Notes: generated from the sequence alone by a model not told the origin. Shown: positions 30,150-41,633, numbered from the stretch's first letter. The stretch is DNA of 64,000 bases from Leptospira noumeaensis (GCF_004770765.1 NZ_RQFK01000033.1:310001-374000); one strand, 5' to 3'. Numbers and translations: made by a program.

Positions 30150-30328
30150 GGGTAATTTCTAATCCTATTCGACGGATTCCATTGCGAAATTTTGGCAAGT
30201 AGTATGGGGAATTTCTCAATTTCTTAAGGGTTCTATGCAGCTTTAGGTCTTAAAATGAGTGACAGAGACCCCGAATCCGAAATTCTGTAATTAAAAAATC
30301 GTTTCATCTCTCGATACGAGCCTTTTAG

Positions 30329-31345
<1,017 letters not shown>

Positions 31346-31346
31346 G

Positions 31347-32537
31347 ATGAAATTACCTCTTCTAGAAGAACAAAATCTAAAAGGAAAAAGAGTTTTTGTC
31401 CGTGTGGACTTCAATGTCCCTGTAGAAAACGGAAAAGCAACAGACAAAACTCGGATCGAAAAAACCCTTCCCACTTTGGAATTACTCATTTCCAAAGGGG
31501 CAAAGATCATTTTGGGAAGTCACTTAGGTCGCCCCAAAGGCGGGCCTGAGCCAAAATATTCCATGAAACCCGTGTTTGATGTACTTTCCACACTTGTAAA
31601 AACCAAAGTCAGTTTCTCGGAAGCTGTCGTTGGAGCGCCAGTAGTGAAGTTATCAAATGAACTGGGGGAAGGTGAAATTTTACTTTTAGAAAACCTTCGT
31701 TTCCATAAGGAAGAAGAGGAAAATGCACCTGCCTTCTGTAAGGAATTGGCAAAACTTGCTGATGTTTATGTGAACGATGCTTTCGGAACTGCACATAGAG
31801 CCCATGCCTCGACAGAAGGTGTGGCTCACCTTCTCCCTGCTTTTGCAGGACTTCTGATGCGCAAAGAAATCGAAGTTTTAAGTGGACTCCTTGCAAGACC
31901 AGAACGCCCTTTTGTGGCGATTGTGGGTGGATCCAAGGTAAGTTCCAAATTTGCTATTTTAAAGAACCTACTGGAAAAAGTAGATCATCTACTCATCGGT
32001 GGGGGGATGGCTTATACCTTCCTCAAATCGAGAGCGGTTCCCGTGGGTAAATCCCTTGTGGAACCAGACTTTGAATCCCAAGCCTTCCAACTCATTGACC
32101 GAGCGGGAATCCAAGGAGTGGACCTTCAAATTCCAGTGGATCATATCATTGCGGATGCCTTTGATCCCAATGCCAAAACCAAGTCTGTTGATAAAATGGG
32201 AATCATTGACGGTTGGATGGGAATGGACATTGGCCCAAAAACCGTAGATAATTACATCAAAGCAATCAAAGAAGCCAAAACCATCCTTTGGAATGGACCG
32301 ATGGGAGTTTTTGAAATGGACAAGTTCTCGAAGGGAACCATTGAGATTGCAAAAGCCATTAGTAAATCCAAGGCCAAAACGGTTGTGGGTGGTGGTGATT
32401 CGATTGCTGCTGTGAACAAAGCGGGTGTTGCAGACAAAATTACGCATATTTCCACTGGTGGCGGTGCTTCTTTAGAATTTTTAGAAGGACGAACTCTACC
32501 TGGTGTACAATGTTTAATCCCTAAGGAAGAAAATTAA
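31347..32537 (+). CDS. pgk: Phosphoglycerate kinase
   Basis: Transfers phosphate from 1,3-bisphosphoglycerate to ADP in lower glycolysis. The 396 residues show the family signature [15 protein letters not shown], substrate-site SHLGRPKG, nucleotide-site [18 protein letters not shown] and the C-terminal GGGDSIAAV and [13 protein letters not shown]. It lies one base after gapA and one base before tpiA, so the three enzymes are made from one message. Confidence 0.97.
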   Translation: MKLPLLEEQNLKGKRVFVRVDFNVPVENGKATDKTRIEKTLPTLELLISKGAKIILGSHLGRPKGGPEPKYSMKPVFDVLSTLVKTKVSFSEAVVGAPVVKLSNELGEGEILLLENLRFHKEEEENAPAFCKELAKLADVYVNDAFGTAHRAHASTEGVAHLLPAFAGLLMRKEIEVLSGLLARPERPFVAIVGGSKVSSKFAILKNLLEKVDHLLIGGGMAYTFLKSRAVPVGKSLVEPDFESQAFQLIDRAGIQGVDLQIPVDHIIADAFDPNAKTKSVDKMGIIDGWMGMDIGPKTVDNYIKAIKEAKTILWNGPMGVFEMDKFSKGTIEIAKAISKSKAKTVVGGGDSIAAVNKAGVADKITHISTGGGASLEFLEGRTLPGVQCLIPKEEN

Positions 32538-32538
32538 A

Positions 32539-33288
32539 ATGAGAAAGAAGATCATCGCCGGAAATTGGAAAATGAATTTAACTTTGGCAGAAGCAAGTTC
32601 CATCACAAAAGGACTAGTTTCTACAAGTGACACATCGGCTTTTGAAGTGATGGTCTTCCCCAGTGCTCTTCATTTAGAAACAGTTTCTTCCCTTGCCAAA
32701 GGATCAAAACTCATCGTCGGGGCACAAAATGCTTACCAGTCCGGACTCACAGCAATGACTGGAGAAATTTCTCCCGCGCAATTAGCGGAACTTGGCATTA
32801 CTACAGTTCTTGTGGGTCACTCAGAGAGGCGCCAATTTCTCGGAGAAACTTCCGAATTTGATAACCAAAAGATTTTATACTTTTTGAAAGCCGGTCTCCG
32901 CGTTGTTTACTGCGTGGGTGAAACCTGGGCAGAACGAGAAAAAGGAAACACCTTTACTGTGTTAGAAGACCAAATCAAAAAAGGTCTAAAAGACATTACA
33001 AGTGACCTTTTTAAAAACCTCGTCATTGCTTATGAACCTGTTTGGGCGATCGGAACTGGAAAGGTGGCAACACCTGTGGAAGCGGAAGAGGCACATGCCT
33101 TTATCCGTAAAGAAATAGGAAATTTATTTGTTGGTGCTGGTGTGATTGCGGAAAATATTCAAATTCTTTATGGTGGATCGGTAAAACCGGACAATATCAA
33201 AGAATTACTCGCCAAACCAAATATAGACGGTGGCCTCGTGGGAGGAGCCAGTCAAAAATTAGATTCATTTTTAGGACTTTTAAAATAA
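32539..33288 (+). CDS. tpiA: Triosephosphate isomerase
   Basis: Interconverts dihydroxyacetone phosphate and glyceraldehyde-3-phosphate. The 249-residue TIM barrel shows Asn/Lys GNWKMN at the start, His94 in VGHSERR, the catalytic Glu in AYEPVWAIGTGK and the phosphate-binding YGGSVKPDN. Length is normal. It is the third gene of the glycolytic run, and secG follows 9 bases later. Confidence 0.97.
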   Translation: MRKKIIAGNWKMNLTLAEASSITKGLVSTSDTSAFEVMVFPSALHLETVSSLAKGSKLIVGAQNAYQSGLTAMTGEISPAQLAELGITTVLVGHSERRQFLGETSEFDNQKILYFLKAGLRVVYCVGETWAEREKGNTFTVLEDQIKKGLKDITSDLFKNLVIAYEPVWAIGTGKVATPVEAEEAHAFIRKEIGNLFVGAGVIAENIQILYGGSVKPDNIKELLAKPNIDGGLVGGASQKLDSFLGLLK

Positions 33289-33297
33289 GGAAACAAT

Positions 33298-33630
33298 ATG
33301 GGATTTTTTGCAGGAACCATCCTCACACTTTTTATTCTACTCTCACTCTTTCTCATCCTTCTTGTCATGATCCAAACTGGAAAAGGCGGAAGTGCAGGAA
33401 TGTTAGGTGGATCCACCGCGAGCCAATCGGTTTTTGGGGCATCCACAGCTGACGTAATGACAAAAACAACAAGAGTGGCAGCGATTCTTTTTATCGTTCT
33501 ATCACTGGCTTTATCCTTTGTTTTTGCAAAAAAAGACGAAGTATTGGTTCCTGATTTAGAACCAAGTTTAGAGACTCCGGTAGAAACTGATGGAAGCACT
33601 CCCGAAGTACCGGCTCCTACTACTCCTTAA
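33298..33630 (+). CDS. secG: Preprotein translocase subunit SecG
   Basis: Small inner-membrane subunit of the SecYEG channel, 110 residues. It has two transmembrane segments (about 5-25 and 55-75) around the conserved loop [16 protein letters not shown]. The C-terminal tail is acidic and Pro/Thr-rich ([19 protein letters not shown]). The tpiA-secG order is a common bacterial arrangement. Its 3' end overlaps the start of the next gene by 41 bases. Confidence 0.92.
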   Translation: MGFFAGTILTLFILLSLFLILLVMIQTGKGGSAGMLGGSTASQSVFGASTADVMTKTTRVAAILFIVLSLALSFVFAKKDEVLVPDLEPSLETPVETDGSTPEVPAPTTP

Positions 33631-34258
33631 TTTATTCTTCTTTAGTGCCAGTCTTTTAGCTGAGACTGCCATTTCCGAAAAAGAAAATAGATTAGATAAG
33701 GAAATCCTTAGCCTTTACCGAGATATCGCTAAAGCTAGGGAACTTCTGTCCTACGAAAACCTAACTTCCCTTCCAACAAATACAACCATCAGTTTTATTG
33801 GAACTTATCCGAATAGAACTGGAATTCGGATTCGGAAATACAAGGTAGATCCAGACCCACAAAATAAAAATCGAATCAAACATTCGGAAGAAAAATCGAT
33901 TCTCTTAGAATTTAATGGTTCGGTTCTCTCCAAGGTAGAAGTTTTGGTGGTCACAGAAGATACAGAAATCGAACAAAAAACAAAAACTAAAATTTCGGAC
34001 TCCTCTCCTTTGGATGAATCTTTAAATGATATGATAATTAGTTTCTCTGGGCTTGAGGGCAGTGATAGTTTTCCACTATCTTCTTTACGTAATGATGATA
34101 TCAAACAGGAACGAAACGATTTTAAAAAAGATTTTTATATCAAATTTCTTTTAGACTTTCACAGCCAATTGGCATCCATTACCGCCTTACAGAAAACTGG
34201 TGGAAACAAAAATCAAAAGTCCATGTTCAAACAACTGAACCAGTCTTTGGGATATTAA
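33590..34258 (+). CDS. Uncharacterised secreted protein
   Basis: A 222-residue protein with a clear signal peptide ([17 protein letters not shown]), hence periplasmic or surface. The mature part begins with a charged helix (residues about 25-50), then beta-like segments ([20 protein letters not shown]) and a long polar C-terminal region. No family is recognised. The ATG at 33590 lies inside secG (41-base overlap). The histidine kinase gene follows after 2 bases, so it may feed that two-component pair. Confidence 0.65.
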   Translation: MEALPKYRLLLLLNLFFFSASLLAETAISEKENRLDKEILSLYRDIAKARELLSYENLTSLPTNTTISFIGTYPNRTGIRIRKYKVDPDPQNKNRIKHSEEKSILLEFNGSVLSKVEVLVVTEDTEIEQKTKTKISDSSPLDESLNDMIISFSGLEGSDSFPLSSLRNDDIKQERNDFKKDFYIKFLLDFHSQLASITALQKTGGNKNQKSMFKQLNQSLGY

Positions 34259-34260
34259 TT

Positions 34261-35418
34261 TTGCCTATGAACTCCCCAAGTGGTAGTAATGGAAACGACT
34301 CTGCCTCAGTAGAAAAGGTAGCGGAAAAAGCCCGCGAACTTGAGGCCATTTACGATGTGGTGCAAGACCCGCTGGTTCTCATTGATTCCGATTTTAATAT
34401 CCAAAGAGCCAATCTTGCGACCATCTTATTTGCCAAAAACAATAAATACGATGAACTCCTTGATCGTAAATGTTATGAAGTTTTATACCAACGAACAGAC
34501 ATTTGTCCCTACTGCCCCAAAATCAATGTAAAAACAAAAGAAAAAAACCAAACTTATTCTACTCCTATCACAAGAGAGATTTTTTTCCGATCCGAAGATA
34601 AAAAACAAACCTTACTTTTGGAATTTTATCCTTACCCAAAACAAGAAGACCTTTTTTGGATGGTGGAAAAAATTTCAGATGTTACCAAACAAAGAGAAAA
34701 AGAAGAAGAATCCTTTCGAATGCGTAACCTTGCTTCTCTTGGGATTTTAATTTCCGGGATTGCACACGAGTTAAATAACCCACTGACAGGAATTAGTCTA
34801 ACTCTCCAAAACCTAAAAGCAAATTGGCAGAACCAACCTCCTGAACAAATTGAAAAACGATTGGATATGATAAGAAATGATATCTCTCGGGCAGCAATCA
34901 TTGTTTCGGATATTATTTCTTTTGCAAAAACCGATAAAGTCAAAGTAACGCTGGGTGACATTGTAGAAACAATCAACCGTGCAAAAGATACGGTCATTCG
35001 CCTCTACCCTCACTTAAGTAAAAACATTGTTTGGCGAATCTCTTGCGACCATGACTATCAGTTTCCGTTTCATCCAGGAAAGATGGAACGTTTGTTTATG
35101 AATTTATTCAGAAACTCACTCCAAGCCTTTGATTATAGACCTGGGGAAATTTCTATTGAAATCAGGAAAACCAAAAACTGGCTTCATATCATTGTGGAAG
35201 ACAATGCAGGTGGAATTCCTGATGCCATCATTCAAAAAATATTTGATCCATTTTTTACAAGTAACAAATCAGGAACGGGAACTGGTCTTGGACTTTCTAT
35301 CTGCCACTCCATTGTCAAAGAACATGATGGTAATATTTCAGTGAAATCCAGTGAACAAAAAACAAGGTTTACGATTTCCTTCCCCTTGACCAATGATATC
35401 ACGGAGCAAAATCCATGA
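34261..35418 (+). CDS. PAS-domain sensor histidine kinase
   Basis: A 385-residue cytoplasmic kinase. A PAS domain spans about 25-145 and carries a cysteine cluster ([16 protein letters not shown], residues 71-86) seen in a PAS subgroup that could bind a cofactor or metal. The phosphoacceptor His169 is in [14 protein letters not shown]. The ATPase domain has [20 protein letters not shown] and [15 protein letters not shown]. The start is TTG at 34261, with ATG at 34267 as an alternative. It overlaps the following response regulator by 4 bases (ATGA), so they form a cognate pair. Confidence 0.92.
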   Translation: MPMNSPSGSNGNDSASVEKVAEKARELEAIYDVVQDPLVLIDSDFNIQRANLATILFAKNNKYDELLDRKCYEVLYQRTDICPYCPKINVKTKEKNQTYSTPITREIFFRSEDKKQTLLLEFYPYPKQEDLFWMVEKISDVTKQREKEEESFRMRNLASLGILISGIAHELNNPLTGISLTLQNLKANWQNQPPEQIEKRLDMIRNDISRAAIIVSDIISFAKTDKVKVTLGDIVETINRAKDTVIRLYPHLSKNIVWRISCDHDYQFPFHPGKMERLFMNLFRNSLQAFDYRPGEISIEIRKTKNWLHIIVEDNAGGIPDAIIQKIFDPFFTSNKSGTGTGLGLSICHSIVKEHDGNISVKSSEQKTRFTISFPLTNDITEQNP

Positions 35419-36428
35419 AGCAGTCGATTCTAATCGTTGAAGACATTCATTCCATTCGCGAAGCGATTATGGATTTACTCAGCACAAAGTTTAATGTTTT
35501 TGGGGCTGAACATTTTGAAGAAGCAGTTTGGTATCTAACGAATGAAAAAATAGATTTAACCATCACTGACATTCGCCTTCCTGGAAAATCAGGAATTGAT
35601 TTAGTCAAACTCATACAAAAAGAATTTCCTCATATATTGTATGCACTCATGACTGCTTACAATATCAACGAATACATTAAATATGCAAAAGATCTCCATA
35701 TTTGGAATATCATTCCGAAATACAGTTTTTTAGACATTCACCTCATCGAAGTGATGGTAGAAAAGTTACTTTCCAATGACATCTTTGGAATTGAAAAATA
35801 TTTCACCGGTGATTTTAAGGTTTATAACCAAAACATAAGTAGCGAATTTGAAGAAGCACCAAATAACGGGATCATTTACAAACAAATTAAATCTGACCAA
35901 GACCGTTCGATTTTGTGTGGAAAAATTTCTAAAAACTTAATCCAACTTGGGGCACCAAAAGCAATCCAACAAGTGTTAGAAGAACTCACTTCCAACGCTA
36001 TGATCCGAGCCCCTCGTACCCATGAAGGGGAATACAAATACCAATTCGAAATTCCTAGTCACGATATGGTTGTCCCACTCGACAATATCCAACTTATGCC
36101 TGATGATTATTTTTTAATTGGATATGGAGCCACAGAGAGCACCATATTCATCGTTGTGCGAGATCAGTTTGGCTCACTAAGGAAAGAAGAAATTTTACAT
36201 AGACTCGATCGTCATATAAGCATTGATGATACAACTGGGTTTCCCAAAGGTTTGGAAGACAGTCATGGTCGAGGTCTTTATATTTGCCGCGAAATTTCTG
36301 ACCAACTCATCTTTAACATTGAACCAGGAGTTTGTACAGAAACCATAGCGATGATCAACCGAGAAGGAAGGACTGGATTTAAATCTCTTTCCATCTATGA
36401 AGTAGATCCCAAAAAAACAAATCCTTAA
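35415..36428 (+). CDS. Response regulator with C-terminal ATPase-like output domain
   Basis: A 337-residue protein with an N-terminal receiver domain (Asp10, phosphoacceptor Asp52 in [12 protein letters not shown], Thr80, Lys102). Instead of a DNA-binding domain, the C-terminal half (about 165-320) looks like a GHKL/RsbW-type ATPase. It has an N-box-like [12 protein letters not shown] (Glu190, Asn194), VVRDQFGSL (Asp250) and a G-box-like [14 protein letters not shown] (283-296). It could be a phosphorylation-controlled anti-sigma/anti-anti-sigma switch kinase or a relay. It is coupled to the upstream kinase by a 4-base overlap. Confidence 0.82.
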   Translation: MKQSILIVEDIHSIREAIMDLLSTKFNVFGAEHFEEAVWYLTNEKIDLTITDIRLPGKSGIDLVKLIQKEFPHILYALMTAYNINEYIKYAKDLHIWNIIPKYSFLDIHLIEVMVEKLLSNDIFGIEKYFTGDFKVYNQNISSEFEEAPNNGIIYKQIKSDQDRSILCGKISKNLIQLGAPKAIQQVLEELTSNAMIRAPRTHEGEYKYQFEIPSHDMVVPLDNIQLMPDDYFLIGYGATESTIFIVVRDQFGSLRKEEILHRLDRHISIDDTTGFPKGLEDSHGRGLYICREISDQLIFNIEPGVCTETIAMINREGRTGFKSLSIYEVDPKKTNP

Positions 36429-36514
36429 ATGTAAAAGGAAAAGTTCTGCGCGACTCACTACAAACAACAGACCTTCAGTTTACGAAAAACCCAAAGATCT
36501 GAAACTTGAATGAA

Positions 36515-37582
36515 TCAGAAAATTTGAAATTGCATCAAATCAGATTTAGATTGCATATAAAAAACAGAACTAGTTTTTCCAGGAAAAAATCGGATTGGTA
36601 ATTCGGAAGGTGGGATCCGTTTCGAACGAATCAAGTTTCCTTTGGTATTATAAAACTGAATTTCCGATTCAGACAAAACTACATAAACCGAATCTGTTCC
36701 AAAAACCGACTGGTATACCCCTCCTGACTTTTGTTTGGTTTTTTCCCAAACCAATTTTCCATCTCGATAAAAGGCCAGTGTATCAGGTAAGTTAAAGAGA
36801 ATAGATCCATCATTCCCTGTCACAAAATAAAGTTTGTGAGGATAAAATTTGGGAAGAGAAAACTCTTCAACTGTTTCTCCTTTTTCATCCAAAACCAATA
36901 CAAAATCTTTATCTAGTAATGAATAATGTACGGAAGAATATTTACCATCAGGCGAAAGTGAAACGGATTTAAAAAAGGAATCCTTTTTCTCTTTTGAGAG
37001 ATCACTCTCAAAAAGGACATTTCCTTTTTCATCTAAGCGGTAAATTTCCCCTCCAGAAAAAAGGACAATCACACCTTTGTTTTTAGAATCAAACTGATAA
37101 TCAGTAAGAAACCTTCCGTTCAACTCGGATTTGCCGACGCGGTTTCCACTTTCGTCCATAAGGAAAACTGTGTTATTATCACCTGCTAAATACAAAACTG
37201 GAGAAGCAAAATAACCACTCCTAGGATAAGAATTAATTGGTTTTTTCCAGAAGAGTTCCGAAGCATCGGAGAAAAAATTTACCTCATCTCCTATCTTTTC
37301 ATATAACAAATATCCATTGGATAACAAAGGAAAATCAACCAGATACTTTGGATCTGTTTCTAGAAACTTTCCTGTTCGGAAAGAATAATACTTCCCTCCA
37401 GTTCTGTATCCATTGATTGTTTTTAAGGGATCTTCACCTATCTTTGGTGAGGTCGTCCCAAATCTGCCTTCGCTATTCCAAACCCAAGTTTCCCGGATAT
37501 TCGGAACTAAATTTAAATCTACGTCCCAACTAAAAAAGAATAAAAGAAAAAAACCGAGGAAATAAACAATGGTATGTAACAT
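36515..37582 (-). CDS. Membrane-anchored beta-propeller-like protein
   Basis: A 355-residue protein with an N-terminal hydrophobic segment (about 3-22), then a body of repeated short beta units (GRFLTDYQFDSKNKGVIVLF, SLSPDGKYSSVHYSLLDKD, GDEVNFFSDASELFW). These look like degenerate WD/PQQ-type propeller blades, so it is probably periplasmic. No family is confidently recognised. It is the last gene of the long minus-strand run, 7 bases after cinA. I see no clear terminator downstream. Confidence 0.6.
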   Translation of the reverse strand: MLHTIVYFLGFFLLFFFSWDVDLNLVPNIRETWVWNSEGRFGTTSPKIGEDPLKTINGYRTGGKYYSFRTGKFLETDPKYLVDFPLLSNGYLLYEKIGDEVNFFSDASELFWKKPINSYPRSGYFASPVLYLAGDNNTVFLMDESGNRVGKSELNGRFLTDYQFDSKNKGVIVLFSGGEIYRLDEKGNVLFESDLSKEKKDSFFKSVSLSPDGKYSSVHYSLLDKDFVLVLDEKGETVEEFSLPKFYPHKLYFVTGNDGSILFNLPDTLAFYRDGKLVWEKTKQKSGGVYQSVFGTDSVYVVLSESEIQFYNTKGNLIRSKRIPPSELPIRFFPGKTSSVFYMQSKSDLMQFQIF

Positions 37583-37589
37583 CTTAAAC

Positions 37590-38846
37590 TTAAACCTTCC
37601 TTTGTTTTAAAGATTGGTATATTAAAAATAAAGCTGTATTACTTGCATTTTCCCGAATACTTTCTCTGTTTCCAGGAAAAAGATAGGAATGACTTTCTAT
37701 GGAACCATCGGAACTTTTGATTCCAATCCAAACAGTTCCTACAGGTTTCTCATCTGATCCGCCATCTGGACCCGCAATCCCAGTAATGGATATAGAATAG
37801 TCTGCTTTTGTTTTTTCAGATATTCCTTTTGCCATAGCAATTGCCGTTTCTTTACTGACAGCACCAAACTGGTCTAAGGTATCTTTAGAAACACCAAGTA
37901 AAGATTGTTTTAAATCATTTGAATAGGTTAAAAACCCACCTATAAAATAGGAACTGGATCCGGGAGGGTCTGTTAGTTTTTTTCCAAGAAGGCCACCAGT
38001 ACAACTTTCTCCTACGGCAATGGTTAACTTTTTAGAAATTAACTCTTCATGGACAAAGGTAAATACATCATCTGAAATAATTTTTGGGTATTGCGATTCT
38101 AGAGCGGCAACAACGGTTTCTAATTTATTTGAATCGGTAGATTGAAAAATACACTTAATATAACCCCTGTTTGCTGTAACCCCCCATTCAACACCTTCAA
38201 AAAGTTCCTCTCTATGGGTTTCTACAAAATCCTTTTGGTAAAGGGATTCACCAATATTCCACAACCATTTTGTTTTTTGGACCAAGTTTTCTCTGGGGTA
38301 AATTCTTTTGAGTTCGGGAGTGAGTCTTCTTGTGAACATTTCCTTCATTTCGGAAGGAACACCTGGCATACAAACCAAATAGGAATCCACCCCAATGGAT
38401 TCCATAAATCCAACTGCTATGCCTACACTATTGTCCAAAGTTTTACAATCTTCCGGAACATGTGTTTGGCGAATGACTGTAGGCAAAATATCGCTGTATT
38501 GTTTTCCACGTGATTCATAAATTCTCTGTAAACGAATCTTTGCCTTTTCCACAGAGTATGATTTTTTTCCACTGAGTTTTAAAACCGTTTCCAAGGTATA
38601 ATCATCTTCCGTGGGACCAAGGCCACCTGTCATAAGGGCAAGCACTGGCCTTGATTCAGAAAGTTTCTTTAGGATTTGGAGTTCGGATAAAATAAGGTCT
38701 GGATCATCAGGTAATGCGATAATTTTTTTAACCTTCCAACCCAATTCAAACAATTGATTTGCCATCCAACCAGAGTTAGTATCCAAACTTCGTCCTGCGG
38801 TAATCTCAGAACCAGTTGCTATAATGACAATGTAAGGTGCTTCCAT
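37590..38846 (-). CDS. cinA: CinA family nicotinamide-nucleotide amidohydrolase
   Basis: A 418-residue two-domain CinA. The N-terminal MoaB/MogA-like domain (IIATGSEITAGRSLDTN, TGGLGPTEDDYT, MPGVPSEMKEMF) is followed by the C-terminal nicotinamide mononucleotide deamidase domain (VGESCTGGLLGKKLTD, SITGIAGPDGGS, KPVGTVWIGI). It recycles NMN to NaMN in pyridine nucleotide salvage; ADP-ribose pyrophosphatase activity is known for the N-domain in some homologues. It lies between argS (8-base gap) and the propeller-like gene. Confidence 0.93.
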   Translation of the reverse strand: MEAPYIVIIATGSEITAGRSLDTNSGWMANQLFELGWKVKKIIALPDDPDLILSELQILKKLSESRPVLALMTGGLGPTEDDYTLETVLKLSGKKSYSVEKAKIRLQRIYESRGKQYSDILPTVIRQTHVPEDCKTLDNSVGIAVGFMESIGVDSYLVCMPGVPSEMKEMFTRRLTPELKRIYPRENLVQKTKWLWNIGESLYQKDFVETHREELFEGVEWGVTANRGYIKCIFQSTDSNKLETVVAALESQYPKIISDDVFTFVHEELISKKLTIAVGESCTGGLLGKKLTDPPGSSSYFIGGFLTYSNDLKQSLLGVSKDTLDQFGAVSKETAIAMAKGISEKTKADYSISITGIAGPDGGSDEKPVGTVWIGIKSSDGSIESHSYLFPGNRESIRENASNTALFLIYQSLKQRKV

Positions 38847-38854
38847 TGATATTT

Positions 38855-40630
38855 TTAAGTCTCTTCTTTTGACATCTTCTCTGGTGCTGATATTCCGAGA
38901 AGTTTTAGTCCACTTTCTAAAGCATACTTTGTATACAGCACAAGTGCCAAAAGGGTATCTCTTTCGTTTCCAGATTTGTCTTTGATCCGATTGTCTTTTT
39001 GTGAATAAAACTTTGTGAAAGATTTACTTAAGGATTGTAGATAGTTTGTAAGACGATGTGGTTCAAAACTAGTTGCAGTGTCATAAACTTCTTCCTGAAG
39101 TCTTGCTACCCAAAAAAGAAGCCTTGTTCGCTCTTCTTGTTTTAAAAATTCAACTGATACTCCTTCCTTTAAAAGATTTAAGTCCATCGGAACTTGTAAT
39201 TCTCGAAAGATAGAGCAGATCCTTGCATGTGCATATTGAATATAAAACACTGGATTTTTGTCAGATTCATCCTTCGCCAAATCCAAATCAAAATCAAGAG
39301 GTGCATCAGAACTTCTCATTAAAAAGAAATATCGTCCCACATCTTTCCCTTGTTTTCCTAAATAAGACAAAAGATCGCGCATCGTTTGGAAAATTCCCAA
39401 ACGTTTACTCATTTTCACTTTTTCTTTGTTTTCGATTAAGTTCACTTGTTGGGCGATGAGGACTCGGAAACTATCATCTGATTTCCCAAAGGATTTCACA
39501 GCACCTTTCAAACGTGCAATATATCCATAGTGGTCAGGTCCCCAAATATCGATGAGAGTATCAAATCCTCGTGTGAATTTATTATAATGGTAGGCGATGT
39601 CCGCCATTAAGTAAGTAGGCCTACCATCTTCCCGTCTTATCACACGATCTTTATCATCACCATAGAGTGTGGAGAGAAAGTGAAGTTTTCCATCAATTGT
39701 GGTTACATCTTCTTTTTTTAAGATAGTAGGAACTTTCTCCACGTCCCCGGATTCATGCAAACTTCTTTCACTAAAAAACAAGTCAAAGTTCACTCCAAAA
39801 AGAGCCAAATCTTCTTTTTGCCGACTTAAATTGTATTCTACCGCATACTTAGAAAGAAAATCAATTACCTCATCCCATTTTTCCGAAGATACAGAATCAA
39901 AAATAAATTTTGTCCGGGATTCATCTTCTAAACATTGAATAACAATTTCTTTGATGTATTCACCACGATAACTTTCTTTAGGTAAAATTCTCTTTTTAAT
40001 GAGTTCGATCACTGGTATGTCGGACTCTTCTTCTTGGAAACTGATGGTTTCGCCCTTTGATTCAAAAATACGAAGTAAAACAGCAACTCCAAGTAAATAC
40101 ACTTGGTTCCCATAATCATTCACATAAAACTCTCGTTTTACGGTATGGCCAAGACTTGATAATAAATTTGCAAGCGCATCCCCATAGGCCGCAGATCTTG
40201 CAGACACAATGTTCATAGGTCCTGTTGGATTTGCAGAAACAAACTCTAGAAGTATTTTTTCCTTTTTTTGTGTTTCGGCAAATGATACATTCGGAAACAT
40301 AACAGACGCAACATAGTGATTAAGAAACTCTGTTTGAATTCGGAAATTAATAAACCCTGGTGGTGAAAAAGTAACAAATTCAAAAAAAGTATGGTTCTGA
40401 ATTTCCGCTAAAACTCCTTCCGCAATTTCTTTTGGATTTTTGTTAAGGATGTTTTTGTTTTCCAAAGCAAACGGAGATGAATAATCACCGAATTTTTCAT
40501 CACGAGAATATTCAATTCGGATTTTTAAACTTTCTTTAATGGAAGTAAGGTTGTTTTTTTCTAAATAAATATTTATGGCTTTCTCTAATTCAAGAAGCAC
40601 TTGTTGTTTTAATAATTGATTCACATTCAT
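38855..40630 (-). CDS. argS: Arginyl-tRNA synthetase
   Basis: A class I synthetase charging tRNA-Arg, 591 residues. The N-terminal Arg-specific domain, the ANPTGP catalytic entrance and the KMSKR signature (ENKEKVKMSKRLGIF) are clear. A C-terminal anticodon-binding helical domain follows (FYIQYAHARICSIFREL onward). In place of the usual HIGH tetrapeptide after PTGP-x, the sequence reads Asn140-Ile-Val-Ser143 (PTGPMNIVSARSAAYGD). Such variants may be a lineage trait; the gene is otherwise intact and is probably the functional copy. It sits between a small orphan and cinA. Confidence 0.94.
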   Translation of the reverse strand: MNVNQLLKQQVLLELEKAINIYLEKNNLTSIKESLKIRIEYSRDEKFGDYSSPFALENKNILNKNPKEIAEGVLAEIQNHTFFEFVTFSPPGFINFRIQTEFLNHYVASVMFPNVSFAETQKKEKILLEFVSANPTGPMNIVSARSAAYGDALANLLSSLGHTVKREFYVNDYGNQVYLLGVAVLLRIFESKGETISFQEEESDIPVIELIKKRILPKESYRGEYIKEIVIQCLEDESRTKFIFDSVSSEKWDEVIDFLSKYAVEYNLSRQKEDLALFGVNFDLFFSERSLHESGDVEKVPTILKKEDVTTIDGKLHFLSTLYGDDKDRVIRREDGRPTYLMADIAYHYNKFTRGFDTLIDIWGPDHYGYIARLKGAVKSFGKSDDSFRVLIAQQVNLIENKEKVKMSKRLGIFQTMRDLLSYLGKQGKDVGRYFFLMRSSDAPLDFDLDLAKDESDKNPVFYIQYAHARICSIFRELQVPMDLNLLKEGVSVEFLKQEERTRLLFWVARLQEEVYDTATSFEPHRLTNYLQSLSKSFTKFYSQKDNRIKDKSGNERDTLLALVLYTKYALESGLKLLGISAPEKMSKEET

Positions 40631-40632
40631 TT

Positions 40633-40887
40633 CTAATATTTAATTTCCATCTTTAATTTGTCTGAATTTTGCCAAAGTTCAAAACTTCGCATTTTGAACC
40701 GTGATATAAAATGAGGAATACTTTCTTTTTCTTCCCTAAGGGTGATTTTGAAGGGTTCAGACATTTCCTTTCCAATCCCTATTTTGTCCTTCTTTCGCAA
40801 ATTCTCTCCTTTTAGTAGGAGTTGGAACAATGCAAAAAAAACAGACAGAGTCATACAAAGTAAAATTGTCTTTGTAATTGAATTCAT
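40633..40887 (-). CDS. Small membrane-anchored orphan protein
   Basis: An 84-residue protein with one N-terminal hydrophobic segment (about 6-24), then a charged region. No family is recognised. Its ATG overlaps the recO stop by 4 bases, and argS follows after 2 bases, so its position inside a housekeeping operon supports expression. The function is unknown. Confidence 0.55.
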   Translation of the reverse strand: MNSITKTILLCMTLSVFFALFQLLLKGENLRKKDKIGIGKEMSEPFKITLREEKESIPHFISRFKMRSFELWQNSDKLKMEIKY

Positions 40888-41633
40888 AAATACCCTATTG
40901 TTTTATAAAACTCGAAGTATGATTTTAACTCTTTCCCGAATAGAGATCTCAAAAACTGATTCAAAATCAAATCTCCATCTCTATATTCCGATTCCCCAGT
41001 GAAAATCCCGAGCACGTTCGAAAATTTCTTTGATAACATAGTATGAAATAGTTTCAAAACAGGCAAATGATCTTTAGGGATAGGATGGCAATCAGAACAC
41101 AAAAATTCACGTTCACCCACAGAAAAGTAAGCCGCTCTTTTCGAAAGAACTTCCTCCCCACAGGTGTGACAATAGAATTCGGTAGGAAAATGGCCCATAT
41201 GAGCCAGGGCACGTAATTTAAAAAAAGGAAGGATTTGTTTTTGAAATCCCTTTTCGTTACTTGTCTCTAAACTCCCGGATAAAAGTTGAAACAAAAAAGG
41301 ATGACTTTCTCCCTCTGGATAAAGAAACGATGTTAGTTCCGTTACATACAAAACAAACAAAGTCCCTAAATAATCAGATTTTAATTCATCATAACGATTG
41401 ACTAAATGAACCTCCTTAATGGACTTCCAATCCTTTTCAGCTTGGTCATAAAAATCAAGCTCCACAAGAGATCCAATTTCCGTTGTAATGATGGCACGCC
41501 TTTTGGACTTACGAATTCCCTTACTTAGAAAATTCATCCTGACATTGGATTCTCCCGCCAAACTAATGAGTCTGTCACTATCACCAATATCACGACTCTG
41601 TATCACAATTCCTTTTTCCTTTCGAATGGCCAT
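40884..41633 (-). CDS. recO: DNA repair protein RecO
   Basis: RecO helps load RecA onto SSB-coated DNA in the RecFOR pathway. The 249 residues start with an OB-fold (KGIVIQSRDIGDSDRLISL). A helical domain follows with a four-cysteine zinc site, CHTCGEEVLSKRAAYFS and then CSDCH (about residues 158-185). It begins directly after the ybeY stop. The zinc site is complete. Confidence 0.92.
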   Translation of the reverse strand: MAIRKEKGIVIQSRDIGDSDRLISLAGESNVRMNFLSKGIRKSKRRAIITTEIGSLVELDFYDQAEKDWKSIKEVHLVNRYDELKSDYLGTLFVLYVTELTSFLYPEGESHPFLFQLLSGSLETSNEKGFQKQILPFFKLRALAHMGHFPTEFYCHTCGEEVLSKRAAYFSVGEREFLCSDCHPIPKDHLPVLKLFHTMLSKKFSNVLGIFTGESEYRDGDLILNQFLRSLFGKELKSYFEFYKTIGYL

